A stretch of 64,000 nucleotides of DNA from UBA2266 sp964406945 (GTDB lineage: Bacteria; Planctomycetota; Phycisphaerae; Sedimentisphaerales; Anaerobacaceae), in assembly GCA_964406945.1 (NCBI GenBank), contig CAYOTO010000012.1:18571-82570 (forward strand), written 5' to 3'. Positions 42,089 to 51,886 of this stretch are shown here, in pieces. The position numbers and the translations under genes are program-made. The stretch's first letter is position 1. Each line of letters starts with the position of its first letter. The notes beneath the pieces were generated by a model. That model saw nothing but the letters and a program-made list of their open reading frames with translations. It searched no databases and was not told the origin of the DNA.

Positions 42089-44122
42089 ATGATTGCAAAC
42101 AAGAAACTCTTTTGTGCAGCAGCTTATCTGTTTCTGATGACAACCACACTCGCATACGCTCGCGTCTGGCCCGGCTCCCAATGGCAGCAAGTCGACCCCG
42201 AAAAAGCAGGTATGGACGCAAAACTGCTGCAGAAGGCCCGTGATTTTGCACTCACCGGCCGGGGCTCCGGTTTCATCGCACGGTCCGGCAGATGCGTCAT
42301 GAAGTGGGGCGATCAGAAAAAACTCTACGATCTCAAGTCTTCCACCAAAGCGATAGGCGTAACGGCCCTCGGGCTCGCCCTCCAGGACGGCAAAATAGCG
42401 GGCCTTCACGAAAAGGCCGCCAAATACCATCCGTCGTTCGGCACACCTCCCAAGCAAAACGCCGACACCGGCTGGCTCGACGACATAACACTGTTCCACC
42501 TGGCCACGCAGACCGCCGGTTTCGACAAAAACGGCGGCTACACCAAACTGCTCTTCGAGCCCGGCACAAAATGGTCGTACAGCGACGGCGGCCCCAACTG
42601 GCTCGCCGAATGCATCACACTGATGTACCAAAAAGACCTCCAGTATCTCATGTTCGAGCGCGTTTTCGGCCCCATAGGCATCCGGCGCGGCGACCTGCGG
42701 TGGAGAAACAACGCATACCGCGACAGCCAAATAGCCGGCGTAATGCGCCGCGAATTCGGTTCCGGCATTCACTCAAACGTCCAGGCAATGGCCCGGATCG
42801 GACACCTCTACCTGTCCCGCGGCAAATGGCGCAACAGGCAGTTAATCCCCTCATGGTTCGTCGACGCCGCCCGCATAGTGCCCGAAGCAATCAGAGGCCT
42901 GCCCGTAGTCAAAAAAGATTCATACTTCAACGCCTCCGATCACTACGGCCTGCTCTGGTGGAACAACGCCGACGGCGAAATGGCCAACGTACCCCGCGAC
43001 GCCTACTGGTCCTGGGGTCTCTACGACAGCCTCATCGTCGTCATCCCAAGCCTCGACATCGTCGCCGCCAGAGCCGGCAATAGCCTCAACAAGAAACGCA
43101 ATTCCGCATATTCGGCCATCGAACCCTTCATCGAACCGATCGCAATGTCGGTCCGGCAGGGGGCCAGAGTCTGGACGCCATACCCGATGAGCACCGCAAT
43201 CAAATCCGTCCGCTGGGCCCCCATAGACACAATAATCCGAAAAGCAAGCGGCAGCGACAACTGGCCCGTAACCTGGGGCGATGACGACAGACTCTACACC
43301 GCCTACGGCGACGGCTGGGGATTCGAGCCTAAAGTCGAAAAGAAGCTCAGCCTCGGAATCTGCGCCGTATCCGGCGGACCCCGGAATTTCCAGGGCGTGA
43401 ACATCCGCACAGAATCCGGCGAGCGCACCGGTCAGGGCTCCGCCGGAGCCAAAGCCAGCGGAATGCTGATGGTCGACGGAACTCTCTACATGCTCGTACG
43501 AAACACCGGCAACTCACAACTCGCATGGTCCGCCGACAGAGGCAAGACCTGGAAATGGTCCGACTGGCGATTCACCGAGAGCTTCGGCGCGCCAACCTTC
43601 CTCAATTTCGGCAAAAACTACGCCGGAGCACGCGACAACTTCGTCTACGTCTACTCCCACGACAGCGACAGCGCATACGACCCGGCAGACTGCATGGTTC
43701 TGGCCCGTGTCCCGAAAGACCGCATCACGGACCGTCGCGCCTACGACTTCTTTAAAGGCCTCGACGCCTCCGGCAATCCGCTCTGGACCGAAGACATTCG
43801 CAGCCGCGGCGCAGTCCTGGTCAATCCCGGCAGATGCTACCGCAACCAGATCAGCTACAATCCCGGCCTAAAACGCTATCTCTGGTGCCAGACACTCTAC
43901 AATACCCAGGACATGCGCAGGCGGGGGGGCATCGCAATCTTCGACGCCCCCGAACCCTGGGGTCCCTGGACCACCGCATACTACGACGAAAATTTCGACA
44001 CCGGCCCCGGCGAAACCAGCTCCCTGCCCACCAAATGGATGAGCGAAGACGGCAAGACCTGCCACCTGACCTTCTCCGGCAACGATTGCTTTTCCGTACG
44101 CAGGGTAACTTTCAATGACTGA
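42089..44122 (+). CDS. Exported serine hydrolase (beta-lactamase-like) fused to DUF4185-like domain
   Basis: 677 residues. ATG 42089 has AGGAG eight bases upstream and a signal peptide (LFCAAAYLFLMTTTLAYA). Residues ~30-350 form a beta-lactamase/DD-peptidase-type (class C, S12) domain: Ser-x-x-Lys as SSTK and the Tyr motif YSDGG; the third KTG-like motif is not obvious. Residues ~375-675 look like a six-bladed DUF4185-type domain (WAPIDTIIRKASGSDNWPVTW, WSADRGKTWKWSD and YNPGLKRYLWC). Probably periplasmic and involved with glycans, but neither reaction is shown. Convergent strong terminator lies just upstream. Confidence 0.78.
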   Translation: MIANKKLFCAAAYLFLMTTTLAYARVWPGSQWQQVDPEKAGMDAKLLQKARDFALTGRGSGFIARSGRCVMKWGDQKKLYDLKSSTKAIGVTALGLALQDGKIAGLHEKAAKYHPSFGTPPKQNADTGWLDDITLFHLATQTAGFDKNGGYTKLLFEPGTKWSYSDGGPNWLAECITLMYQKDLQYLMFERVFGPIGIRRGDLRWRNNAYRDSQIAGVMRREFGSGIHSNVQAMARIGHLYLSRGKWRNRQLIPSWFVDAARIVPEAIRGLPVVKKDSYFNASDHYGLLWWNNADGEMANVPRDAYWSWGLYDSLIVVIPSLDIVAARAGNSLNKKRNSAYSAIEPFIEPIAMSVRQGARVWTPYPMSTAIKSVRWAPIDTIIRKASGSDNWPVTWGDDDRLYTAYGDGWGFEPKVEKKLSLGICAVSGGPRNFQGVNIRTESGERTGQGSAGAKASGMLMVDGTLYMLVRNTGNSQLAWSADRGKTWKWSDWRFTESFGAPTFLNFGKNYAGARDNFVYVYSHDSDSAYDPADCMVLARVPKDRITDRRAYDFFKGLDASGNPLWTEDIRSRGAVLVNPGRCYRNQISYNPGLKRYLWCQTLYNTQDMRRRGGIAIFDAPEPWGPWTTAYYDENFDTGPGETSSLPTKWMSEDGKTCHLTFSGNDCFSVRRVTFND

Positions 44123-44190
44123 TCCGAATCCGCTGGCGTTCTCAGCCTCCCGGCTTGCTAACCCCGTCAACAAACGCTAACATACCGCCC

Positions 44191-45303
44191 ATGAAGAACT
44201 TACTTGCAGACAGAACAACCAGAATCGACGCCAGCGGAATACGCAAGGTCTTCGCGCTCGCCGCCGATCTGGAGGACCCCATCAACTTCTCCATCGGCCA
44301 GCCGGACTTCGACGTCCCTGAAGAAATCAAAGAAGCCGCGATAGAGGCCATTCGCGGCGGCCGCAACCGCTATTCACAAAGCTCCGGCGACGCCGAACTC
44401 AAGGCTAAAATAGCCTCGCGCGTAAGAACCGACATCGGCTGGGAAAAACCCTCCGTGCTCATTACCAGCGGCGTCAGCGGCGGAATACTGCTCTCGCTGA
44501 TGACCCTGATAAATCCCGGCGACGAAGTCATCCTGCCGGATCCCTACTTCGTGATCTACAAGCACGTAATCAATCTCCTGGGCGGCAAATGCGTCTTCGT
44601 CGACAGCTACCCCGATTTCCGACTGCCCGCAGCCGCAATCGCCGACGCCGTAACCGACCGCACCAAGCTGATTATCGTCAACTCGCCCAATAATCCCACA
44701 GGCGCCGTCTACTCCGAAGACGAACTCAAAGCCGTGGCCGAAATAGCCGCAAAAAAGGACATCCCCGTCCTGACCGACGAAATCTACGAAGAATTCACCT
44801 ATGAAGGCCAATATCCCAGCATAGCCGAATTCTACGACAAAAGCATCATCCTCAAAGGATTCGGCAAGAGCTACGCCATGACCGGCTGGCGGATGGGCTG
44901 CGCCGTCGTCGCAGAACCTCTCAAATCGGTTCTAAACGAAATGACCAAGATTCAGCAGTACACCTTCGTCTGCGCACCTACTCCATTCCAGAGAGCCGCA
45001 ATAGCCGCGATGGACTGCGATATAACCCAACTTGTCGATAGCTACAGGGCAAAAAGAAACCTCCTCTGCGACGAACTGGCCGGCAAATTCGAGGTAACCC
45101 GCCCCGGCGGGGCGTTTTACGCATTCGTAAAAGCCCCCGGACGAACCACCGCGACCGAGTTTGCCAAAAAGGCCATAGAAAACAACGTGCTCGTCATTCC
45201 CGGAAGTGTATTCAGCGAAAAGGGCACGCATTTTCGCATCAGCTACGCAACCAGCGACGAGCGAATCCGGCAGGGCGTCGACATTCTCCGCCGGCTAGCT
45301 TAA
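44191..45303 (+). CDS. Class I/II pyridoxal-phosphate aminotransferase
   Basis: 370 residues with the aspartate-aminotransferase fold type I. The cofactor Lys is in GFGKSYAMTGWRMG, with SPNNPTGAVY and LTDEIYEEFTYEG for cofactor binding and RISYATSDERI near the C-terminus binding carboxylate. ATG 44191 is at the usual family start though no ribosome-binding site is seen; a TTG at 44155 lies upstream in frame. Substrate is uncertain (aspartate, aromatic or alanine). A separate transcript is likely: 68 bases follow the preceding gene. Confidence 0.9.
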   Translation: MKNLLADRTTRIDASGIRKVFALAADLEDPINFSIGQPDFDVPEEIKEAAIEAIRGGRNRYSQSSGDAELKAKIASRVRTDIGWEKPSVLITSGVSGGILLSLMTLINPGDEVILPDPYFVIYKHVINLLGGKCVFVDSYPDFRLPAAAIADAVTDRTKLIIVNSPNNPTGAVYSEDELKAVAEIAAKKDIPVLTDEIYEEFTYEGQYPSIAEFYDKSIILKGFGKSYAMTGWRMGCAVVAEPLKSVLNEMTKIQQYTFVCAPTPFQRAAIAAMDCDITQLVDSYRAKRNLLCDELAGKFEVTRPGGAFYAFVKAPGRTTATEFAKKAIENNVLVIPGSVFSEKGTHFRISYATSDERIRQGVDILRRLA

Positions 45304-45388
45304 GCAACCAGCCGATAAAGTCGAAATTTTCTATGAAAACCCGGCCGATGGTTGCCAATTGCGTGACCGCCGGATAAAATTAGCGGAC

Positions 45389-46942
45389 ATGGGGAACCTG
45401 CGTGGAGTAGTTGTGATTGTTCTGCTGTGGCTGTCGGCCGCAACACACATGGTTCGCGCCGCCGAACCAAACGACCCTAACGCGCTCGAACCACCCGAGC
45501 CGAAGACCAAAGCCGCCGTAATCGTATGCAAGGGCATTATCGACGACGGTCTCTACAGGTCCATCCAGCGAAGAAGCCAACTCGCCATCGAAAACGGCGC
45601 AGAATACCTGATATTCGAGATTCAGACCTACGGCGGGCTGCTCCAGTCGGCCGACGACATCTCAAAATACCTCATCCTCGAACTCGGCAAAAAGGTCCGC
45701 ACCGTAGCCTATATCACCTCAGAAGCAATCTCCGCCGGCGCCATGATCAGCGTCTCCTGCCAGGACATCATCATGCTCGATAACACCACAATCGGCGATT
45801 GTGCTCCAATTGCCCTGGGAGGCCAGCTCGAGGGCGTCGAACGCGAAAAGGCCGAAAGCTTCACCAGGGCAGCATTCGTACGCGCCGCCCAGGCCAACAA
45901 CTATCCCGAAGCCCTGCTCAAGGCAATGGTGTCCATGCGGATCGAAGTCTACCGCGTGAGAAATCTCGCCACCGACGAATACGAATTCTTCGAAGCCGAA
46001 AACCTGCCCGACGACCCGAACCGCTACGATCTCGACGACAAACAGCTCGTCGTCGGCGACAGCGAAATACTCACTCTCACTGCATCCGAAGCCGCCGAAT
46101 ACGGCATAGCCCGCACCGTTGTCGACAGCCTCGACGAAGCACTGGCTTTCCTGGCCCGTCGCGATTCCGTCGAATTCGAGACCGAGCCCACCGTACACGA
46201 AACGACCTGGTCCGAAGAGATGGTCCGCTGGTTAAACTCCCCGGCCGTCATGAGCGTCCTGGTCATGGTGGGCCTGCTCGGTATCTACATCGAACTCAAT
46301 ACCCCAGGTCTGGGCCTGCCCGGCCTGGTGGGCGTAATCTGTTTTGCTATCATTATTGGCAGTAAATATCTCTGGGGTCTGGCCAACTGGATCGAAGTGG
46401 CAATCTTCCTGCTGGGCGTCGTCCTGCTAATGATCGAATTATTCGTAATCCCGGGTTTCGGAATCGCCGGTATCCTGGGCATCGTCTGCATCATCGCCGG
46501 CCTGCTCGGCATGCTCATTAAGAACGCCCCCGATGAACTGCCGATTCCCGCCGGCCCCGACGACTGGACTACTCTCGCCAGCGGAGCCCTCGGAATAGGC
46601 ATAGGCTTCGTCGGCTTTGTCGTACTCGCGATCCTCTTTGCGCGCTACATGCCCAGAATCAGCTTTCTCAGCGGCCTGATACTTGCGCCTTCACAGACTT
46701 CGGCGACAATGGCCGCCGATCTGCCCGAATCGCCGCAGACCGCCAGATACGCCGCAAAACCCGGCGACGTAGGATCCGTCACAATGAAACTCAGGCCCGT
46801 CGGCAGGGCCAGGTTCGACGACACAATTATAGACGTCGTTGCCGAAGGCGATTTCATCGATTCCGGAGAACAAGTCGTAATAACCGGCGTCCACGGAAAT
46901 CGCGTGTTAGTCAAGCGCCTGAACGATGGAACCGAAGCATAA
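45389..46942 (+). CDS. NfeD-type membrane protease (ClpP-class, long form)
   Basis: 517 residues. A signal-like segment (VVVIVLLWLSAATHMVRA), then a ClpP/SppA-like serine protease domain with KGIIDDGLY, the EIQTYGGLLQSADDI substrate-binding strand and the catalytic Ser in AISAGAMIS; a following Lys completes the dyad. Then about four membrane segments (residues ~290-430) and a C-terminal OB-fold NfeD domain. Long NfeD proteins cleave stomatin-like proteins in archaea. ATG 45389 is chosen over TTG 45359. Heads the NfeD-NfeD-FloA run. Confidence 0.88.
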   Translation: MGNLRGVVVIVLLWLSAATHMVRAAEPNDPNALEPPEPKTKAAVIVCKGIIDDGLYRSIQRRSQLAIENGAEYLIFEIQTYGGLLQSADDISKYLILELGKKVRTVAYITSEAISAGAMISVSCQDIIMLDNTTIGDCAPIALGGQLEGVEREKAESFTRAAFVRAAQANNYPEALLKAMVSMRIEVYRVRNLATDEYEFFEAENLPDDPNRYDLDDKQLVVGDSEILTLTASEAAEYGIARTVVDSLDEALAFLARRDSVEFETEPTVHETTWSEEMVRWLNSPAVMSVLVMVGLLGIYIELNTPGLGLPGLVGVICFAIIIGSKYLWGLANWIEVAIFLLGVVLLMIELFVIPGFGIAGILGIVCIIAGLLGMLIKNAPDELPIPAGPDDWTTLASGALGIGIGFVGFVVLAILFARYMPRISFLSGLILAPSQTSATMAADLPESPQTARYAAKPGDVGSVTMKLRPVGRARFDDTIIDVVAEGDFIDSGEQVVITGVHGNRVLVKRLNDGTEA

Positions 46943-47008
46943 ACAGTACCGCGGCGGCGCGATCCCGGTTCGGGCCGTACCGCGACACGTATAGTTAAGG
47001 ATAAATGA

Positions 47009-47503
47009 ATGGGTTGGTGGCTGGCATTTGCTGTATTCTTGTTTCTGGCGTGTGCCGCTCTGATGATCGCCGAGGTCTTCGTACCCAGCGGCGGCATCCT
47101 GAGCATCCTCGCTTTCGCGTGCCTGGCAGGGGGGCTCTACATCTTCTTCAGGCACAGCGTAGTCGTCGGGTGGATCGGCGTCTTTGCAGCCCTGGTAATG
47201 ATCCCGCTGGTCTTCATCATTGCTTACAAAATATTTCCCAAGACCAGGTTCGGCAAAAGCGTAACGCTCGCTCCCCCCGTACGACAGGCCGGCGACGCCG
47301 TACCCGACACCGAGCAGCTTAAAAAAATGGTCGGCGCCGAAGGCGTCGTCCTGAGTCCTTTGCGCCCGGTCGGAATGTGCGAATTTTCAGGCAGAAGGAT
47401 TGAATGCGTGGCCGAAAGCGGTTATGTTCCTACCGGACGCAAAGTGAAAGTTATAGGTGCCCAAAGCACTAAATTGACGGTAAGAATCGTGGAAGAAAGC
47501 TAA
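47009..47503 (+). CDS. NfeD-like protein (short form)
   Basis: 164 residues: two hydrophobic segments near the N-terminus and one at 50-80 (LAGGLYIFFRHS, IGVFAALVMIPLVFIIAY), then an OB-fold C-terminal domain (EGVVLSPLRPVGMCEFSGRR, VKVIGAQSTKLTVRIVEES). Short NfeD proteins partner stomatin/flotillin proteins. Lies 66 bases after the long NfeD gene and 14 before floA. Confidence 0.85.
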   Translation: MGWWLAFAVFLFLACAALMIAEVFVPSGGILSILAFACLAGGLYIFFRHSVVVGWIGVFAALVMIPLVFIIAYKIFPKTRFGKSVTLAPPVRQAGDAVPDTEQLKKMVGAEGVVLSPLRPVGMCEFSGRRIECVAESGYVPTGRKVKVIGAQSTKLTVRIVEES

Positions 47504-47517
47504 CGAAAGGATACGCA

Positions 47518-48525
47518 ATGCAACTCTTAACAAGTCCGATTCTGGCGGTCGCCAGGGAGACCATCTACCTGGCAATCGGAATAGTAGCGCTGTTTCTACT
47601 ACTCATCGTTATTCTGATATTCGCCGCCTTTTTCCGCCTCTGGCTCCAGGCCAAACTCTCCCGCGCCGACGTCACATTCTTCGAACTCATCGGAATGAAA
47701 CTCAGGCGCGTCGACATTAAGACAATCGTCCTGAGCAAGATTACCGCGGTCCAGGCCGGCTTGGAACTGACCACCCGCGACCTCGAAAGCCACTATCTGG
47801 CGGGGGGGCGCGTCCCCAACGTCGTCCGGGCGCTTATCGCGGCCAACAGGGCAAACATCGACCTGTCCTGGCAGACAGCCACGGCCATCGACCTGGCCGG
47901 CCGCGACATCCTCGAAGCCGTCCAGACCAGCGTCAACCCCAAGGTCATCGACTGCCCCCACCCGGAAAAAAGCAGGGGAACCGTCGACGCCGTCGCCCAG
48001 GACGGCATCCAGCTCAAAGCCAAGGCCCGGGTAACCGTTCGAGCAAATATCGAACGCCTGATCGGCGGAGCCACGCAGGAGACGATTATCGCCCGAGTCG
48101 GCGAGGGAATCGTCACAACTATCGGCAGCGCAATAACTTACAAGGGCGTGCTCGAGAATCCGGATGAGATTTCGAAAGCTGTCCTAGCAAAAGGCCTCGA
48201 CGCCGGAACCGCCTACGAAATACTCTCGATAGACATCGCCGATGTGGACGTGGGCGAGAATATCGGCGCCCAGCTCCAGGCCGCCCAGGCCGAGGCCGAC
48301 ATGCGACGCGCAAAGGCCGAAGCCGAAAAACGCCGCGCCATGGCCGTCGCCCGCGAACAGGAAATGCGGGCTCTCGTAGTCGAAAACGAAGCCAAGGTCC
48401 CGCTCGCCATGGCCGAAGCCCTCAACAAAGGCCATCTGGGGGTAATGGATTACTATAGAATGAGAAACGTCATCGCAGATACGTCAATGCGTGACTCGAT
48501 AGCGAAGCCTAAGAAGAAGGAATAA
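47518..48525 (+). CDS. floA: Flotillin-like protein FloA
   Basis: 335 residues. N-terminal membrane segment (IYLAIGIVALFLLLIVILIFAAF), then an SPFH domain (IKTIVLSKITAVQAGLELTTRD, VDAVAQDGIQLKAKARVTVR) and a coiled-coil C-terminus (AQAEADMRRAKAEAEKRRAMAVAREQ). Organises membrane domains as in Bacillus FloA (YqfA). Good GGAT site upstream. Co-transcribed with the two NfeD genes; this association is a known functional module. Confidence 0.93.
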   Translation: MQLLTSPILAVARETIYLAIGIVALFLLLIVILIFAAFFRLWLQAKLSRADVTFFELIGMKLRRVDIKTIVLSKITAVQAGLELTTRDLESHYLAGGRVPNVVRALIAANRANIDLSWQTATAIDLAGRDILEAVQTSVNPKVIDCPHPEKSRGTVDAVAQDGIQLKAKARVTVRANIERLIGGATQETIIARVGEGIVTTIGSAITYKGVLENPDEISKAVLAKGLDAGTAYEILSIDIADVDVGENIGAQLQAAQAEADMRRAKAEAEKRRAMAVAREQEMRALVVENEAKVPLAMAEALNKGHLGVMDYYRMRNVIADTSMRDSIAKPKKKE

Positions 48526-49211
48526 TGCATCATTACATGGCACAACAGTTCATCGTTCTGGCGCGCGACCGTGACGGCGACAGTTGGACGAACCTGCTCT
48601 TTCTGATTGTGTTGGCTGTTTTTTGGCTCGTCGGCGGTCTCGCCAAAGCAAAAGCCGAGAAAATGGAGCGTCAGAAACAGAAGGATGCATCCCGCAAGCC
48701 CAGGGTCAGGCCGCCGTCCGCCTCCGGCGGGGCGGTCTCGCGCCCGACTGCTCGCCGGCAACAACAACGTCCTTCGAAACCCTCGACACCTCCACCGATA
48801 CCCGCAAAGAAGACCCAAATGCAGCACCCTCACAGGCCGATGCAGCGCCCAACCCAAGTAAAATCCGGTATAGACAGGGCCCTGCGCTCCGAACCCAGCC
48901 CCAGCGTGCCCGGAGTCTACGACCCCGAAGCCGAAATAACCGGTTCCTCTCCGATAACCAAACCACAAGTCCAAACGACCGAAATTAGCCCGACATTCAC
49001 CTCGCTCTCCAAACTCAATACCAGAATAGAACCCCTGCAAATCTACGGAAAACAGACCCCCGAAGAAATCGCTCAAACTACTTACCTGCCCGAAATCCTC
49101 GCCGCCTATGACGACCCCGATAGACTCAAACAGGCCTTCCTGAGCCTCGAAATCCTCGGAAAACCCGTCTCCATGCGCCCTCCGCAAGACCAAAATGTTA
49201 TAGAACCTTAA
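48525..49211 (+). CDS. Single-pass membrane protein with Pro-rich region
   Basis: 228 residues, no named family. One membrane segment near residues 21-40 (NLLFLIVLAVFWLVGGLAKA), a basic, Pro- and Gln-rich disordered stretch (~50-125), and a C-terminal helical part that ends RLKQAFLSLEILGKPVSM. AAGGA lies four to five bases before the ATG, which shares one base with the floA stop, so it is translated with FloA. Partner of the FloA membrane domain by context. Confidence 0.7.
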   Translation: MHHYMAQQFIVLARDRDGDSWTNLLFLIVLAVFWLVGGLAKAKAEKMERQKQKDASRKPRVRPPSASGGAVSRPTARRQQQRPSKPSTPPPIPAKKTQMQHPHRPMQRPTQVKSGIDRALRSEPSPSVPGVYDPEAEITGSSPITKPQVQTTEISPTFTSLSKLNTRIEPLQIYGKQTPEEIAQTTYLPEILAAYDDPDRLKQAFLSLEILGKPVSMRPPQDQNVIEP

Positions 49212-49407
49212 AACTCGCCCGCCGCTCAATAGTTCAATTCCCCACTCGCCGCCCCCCCCCCTTCCGCCGATAATATATGTTATGTTTCATTCGCATGTTT
49301 TACAGCCGATCAGGGCCGATCGCTAATATTGGCCGTTTTTGAGCCTTCAGGAATGATTTCGCGGGATTCTGCGACTTCCTGTACGTGTGCGAGTCGTCGT
49401 CGCCCGG

Positions 49408-51006
49408 CTACTGACCTGCGTCCGCCGCATGGCTGGCCGTGCTCGTAATAGCATCCCACATCGCCGCGACCCGATCCAGCAGCCCCAGATTCTGCAGCAC
49501 TATGGAAATGTTGCCCGTCGATTCCGAACAGGCGTAGTTGTCTTCCATATACCGCTCCAGATTTAGCAGCGAAGATGCAAACTTAACCTTGTCGCAATAA
49601 AGCAACGCCGTCTTGTAATGCAGGTACAAACTCTCCGGGCTGATGTATTCGGCCGCCACAAGCTGCTCCAGAGCCTCATCCTGCTGACCGGATTCGTACA
49701 GACAAACCGCCAGCTTGCTCCGGGCCCTGGCATAAGTCGGATTGATCTCCAGCGCCGCCTTGAACGTCTTAACGGCATCCGCCAGCCTTCCGGCGCCCAT
49801 CATGAGCACTCCCAGCCTGTAATGCACGTCAGGATTGTGCGGGCTGCCCGCCAGTTGCTGCCGATGCGCAACGATTACCGCCTCGCTCAGCTCCGCCGCC
49901 TCCCGGTCCGCAAAATGCGACAGTCCGAACGGCGACGCCTTGAAAACAAGCCCGGCAACCTCATTGAACAGGAACGAGCTGTTCGGTTGAATCGCCGCCG
50001 CTAGCGAAAGGGTGCCCAGGGCCTGGTCTTTGGCCCCGGCCATCTTCTGCGAAAGCGCCAGCCCGATGTAGGCATCCACGATCTTATCGTTGATCTCCAC
50101 AGCCGCGTTGAACTGCTTGGCGGCCTCTTTCTCGCGGTTGAGCCGCAGATACTGAGTACCCAGCTTAATAGTCGCCTCCAGAAAATCCGGACACAGCCGG
50201 ACAGCCTCCTCGAACTGTTCTATCGCCTCATCCGTTGCACCGAGCATGCTCAGCACATCCCCACGTTTCATCAGCAGCTCAGGCCTGGCTGGATTGGCCT
50301 CCAGCAGCTCGTCGACATACTCAATCGCCTCCTGCCACTGCCCGGACTGCACCAGCTCGTTTATCTGCTCGTCGTTCATCAAAAAATTGTCCGGATGAAT
50401 CAGAATCGCCGTATTGAACACATCCACCGCCTCCGGCGATCTTCCCGCCCGTATGTAGAGATGTCCCAGCGTAATCAGCGAGGAAATGTCGTCCGGATAA
50501 TGCTCCTTGATCAGCTCGTACTGCTGAATCGTCCGTTCGAGCTGTCCGTTCTTGAAGTATATCGCCGCCAGACGCTGGGCCGGCAACTGCAGGTAGCTCT
50601 TGAACTTCAGGCAGTCCTGATAGAACGCCACCGCCTCGGCCTCTTTTCCGAGCCTCTCATAGCAATGCCCAAGCGCATATAGCGCCATGGTGTTCGTCGG
50701 CTGCCGCCCGTAAATGCTGTTCAACTCTTCTACCGCCTCGACCAGTTGGTTCCTGCCTATGCAGATGCCCGCCGCCGCCATCCGCCCGTAAATGCACGAA
50801 GGATTGTCGAAAAGGTATAACCTCAGTTCCTCCAAAGCCTTGTTCTGTTTATCCTCGGCCATCAAATCCACCACCTTACCGAGCTGTTCGTATCTGTCCG
50901 AGTCCTTAAACTCGGCCGGCAGCTTGATCACTTTCAGCCAGTGCCAGATCAGATCGGCCGTATCGATGGTAATTGCCCTGCCCAGAGTCTCCAGAAGTAT
51001 GCTCAT
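49408..51006 (-). CDS. TPR-repeat protein
   Basis: 532 residues built of tetratricopeptide repeats, e.g. TMALYALGHCYERLGKEAEAV, SSLITLGHLYIRAGRSPEAVD, PELLMKRGDVLSMLGATDEA, and EINDKIVDAYIGLALSQKM. No signal peptide seen; the start reads MSILLETLGRAITI and the protein is probably cytoplasmic or peripheral. TPRs mediate protein binding; partner unknown. Stands alone on the minus strand, upstream of an AT-poor gap. Confidence 0.88.
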   Translation of the reverse strand: MSILLETLGRAITIDTADLIWHWLKVIKLPAEFKDSDRYEQLGKVVDLMAEDKQNKALEELRLYLFDNPSCIYGRMAAAGICIGRNQLVEAVEELNSIYGRQPTNTMALYALGHCYERLGKEAEAVAFYQDCLKFKSYLQLPAQRLAAIYFKNGQLERTIQQYELIKEHYPDDISSLITLGHLYIRAGRSPEAVDVFNTAILIHPDNFLMNDEQINELVQSGQWQEAIEYVDELLEANPARPELLMKRGDVLSMLGATDEAIEQFEEAVRLCPDFLEATIKLGTQYLRLNREKEAAKQFNAAVEINDKIVDAYIGLALSQKMAGAKDQALGTLSLAAAIQPNSSFLFNEVAGLVFKASPFGLSHFADREAAELSEAVIVAHRQQLAGSPHNPDVHYRLGVLMMGAGRLADAVKTFKAALEINPTYARARSKLAVCLYESGQQDEALEQLVAAEYISPESLYLHYKTALLYCDKVKFASSLLNLERYMEDNYACSESTGNISIVLQNLGLLDRVAAMWDAITSTASHAADAGQ

Positions 51007-51385
51007 ACACCCCTCACGTCCAATATAACGATACCCCGGCCGAGCATACGTCGGACGGGGAGTACAATTGCCAATTCGATTGCTCCTGATTCTACTAGCC
51101 TATCGACCAGAGAAACGCCGCTGTTAATCGGCTCGCAGATGATCGCCCGCGTTTACACGGTTTTGGACGCAAAACGGTGCAGATTGTGCCTGCTGTAACG
51201 ATTGTTTTGATTGTGACAGATGGGTTATTGGACACTTAGACGCCGTCCGGGCGCACCCTGACCGCCTCGGCGTGGCGCCGCTGAAAAAATGGACGTGACC
51301 GCCCTTTTGCGGATATTCAGGCGCAGCCCTCCCGCTGCAGCTCGTCGCACTGCTCCTCGTGCCTTAGTCGAAATGTATCTCGGAC
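51007..51385 (-). other. Intergenic region, no gene
   Basis: 379 bases between the TPR gene start and the response-regulator stop. A terminator candidate lies at 51284-51304. A short hairpin (GCAGC/GCTGC) is near 51330-51350. An 85-residue frame on the plus strand (50941-51198) has no support. No promoter for the TPR gene could be identified with confidence. Confidence 0.65.
51284..51304 (-). terminator. Candidate intrinsic terminator for regulator operon
   Basis: On the minus strand GGGCG pairs with CGTCC (one G-U pair) around a four-base loop GTCA, and is followed by six T residues (complement of 51284-51289). It is 82 bases past the response-regulator stop. Confidence 0.5.
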
Positions 51386-51853
51386 CTACTGACGCTGCCC
51401 GGTATGTTTCTCGATCTCGCTCAAATAAGCCAGCGTCCGCTCGAGCTTATCACTCAAGTGCTTGAGCCTCAGCATAGTCTTGACGCGCGTAATCAGTTCG
51501 AGCCTGTTAACCGGCTTGCTCAGAAAATCGTCGGTCCCCGAATCGATGCCTCGCTCGATGTCGCCGAACTCGTTCAGAGCCGTAACCATGATGATCGGAA
51601 TATGGCTCGTCTTGGGATCGTCCTTGAGCTTCTTGCAGACCTCGAACCCGCTCATCTTCGGCATCATTATGTCCAGCAGAATCAGATCTGGCATGCGAGC
51701 CGAAACCGCCTCCAGAGCTTCCAGACCGTCCGTCGCGGCCGCAGTCTCACAGTCAATGTCCTCGAGATAAACCTGCAGAAGCTCCAGGTTCTGTTCGTTG
51801 TCGTCAACCACCAGTATCAGCGGCGTCGCCTTCTCGCCGTCTTCTAAAGCCAT
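51386..51853 (-). CDS. Single-domain response regulator
   Basis: 155 residues: a receiver domain with acidic pocket D17/D18, phospho-acceptor D61 (LILLDIMMPKM), T91 and conserved K113 (LSKP), then a short coiled-coil C-terminus (LRLKHLSDKLERTLAYLSEIE). No output domain, so it probably signals by protein binding. GGAG precedes the ATG. Last in an operon with the DJ-1 protein and SUMF1-like/sialidase genes; no cognate kinase is directly next to it, although one lies at 54894 on the opposite strand. Confidence 0.92.
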   Translation of the reverse strand: MALEDGEKATPLILVVDDNEQNLELLQVYLEDIDCETAAATDGLEALEAVSARMPDLILLDIMMPKMSGFEVCKKLKDDPKTSHIPIIMVTALNEFGDIERGIDSGTDDFLSKPVNRLELITRVKTMLRLKHLSDKLERTLAYLSEIEKHTGQRQ

Positions 51854-51886
51854 ATTCAGATTACTCCATTAAAGCTGTTTCTTGCC

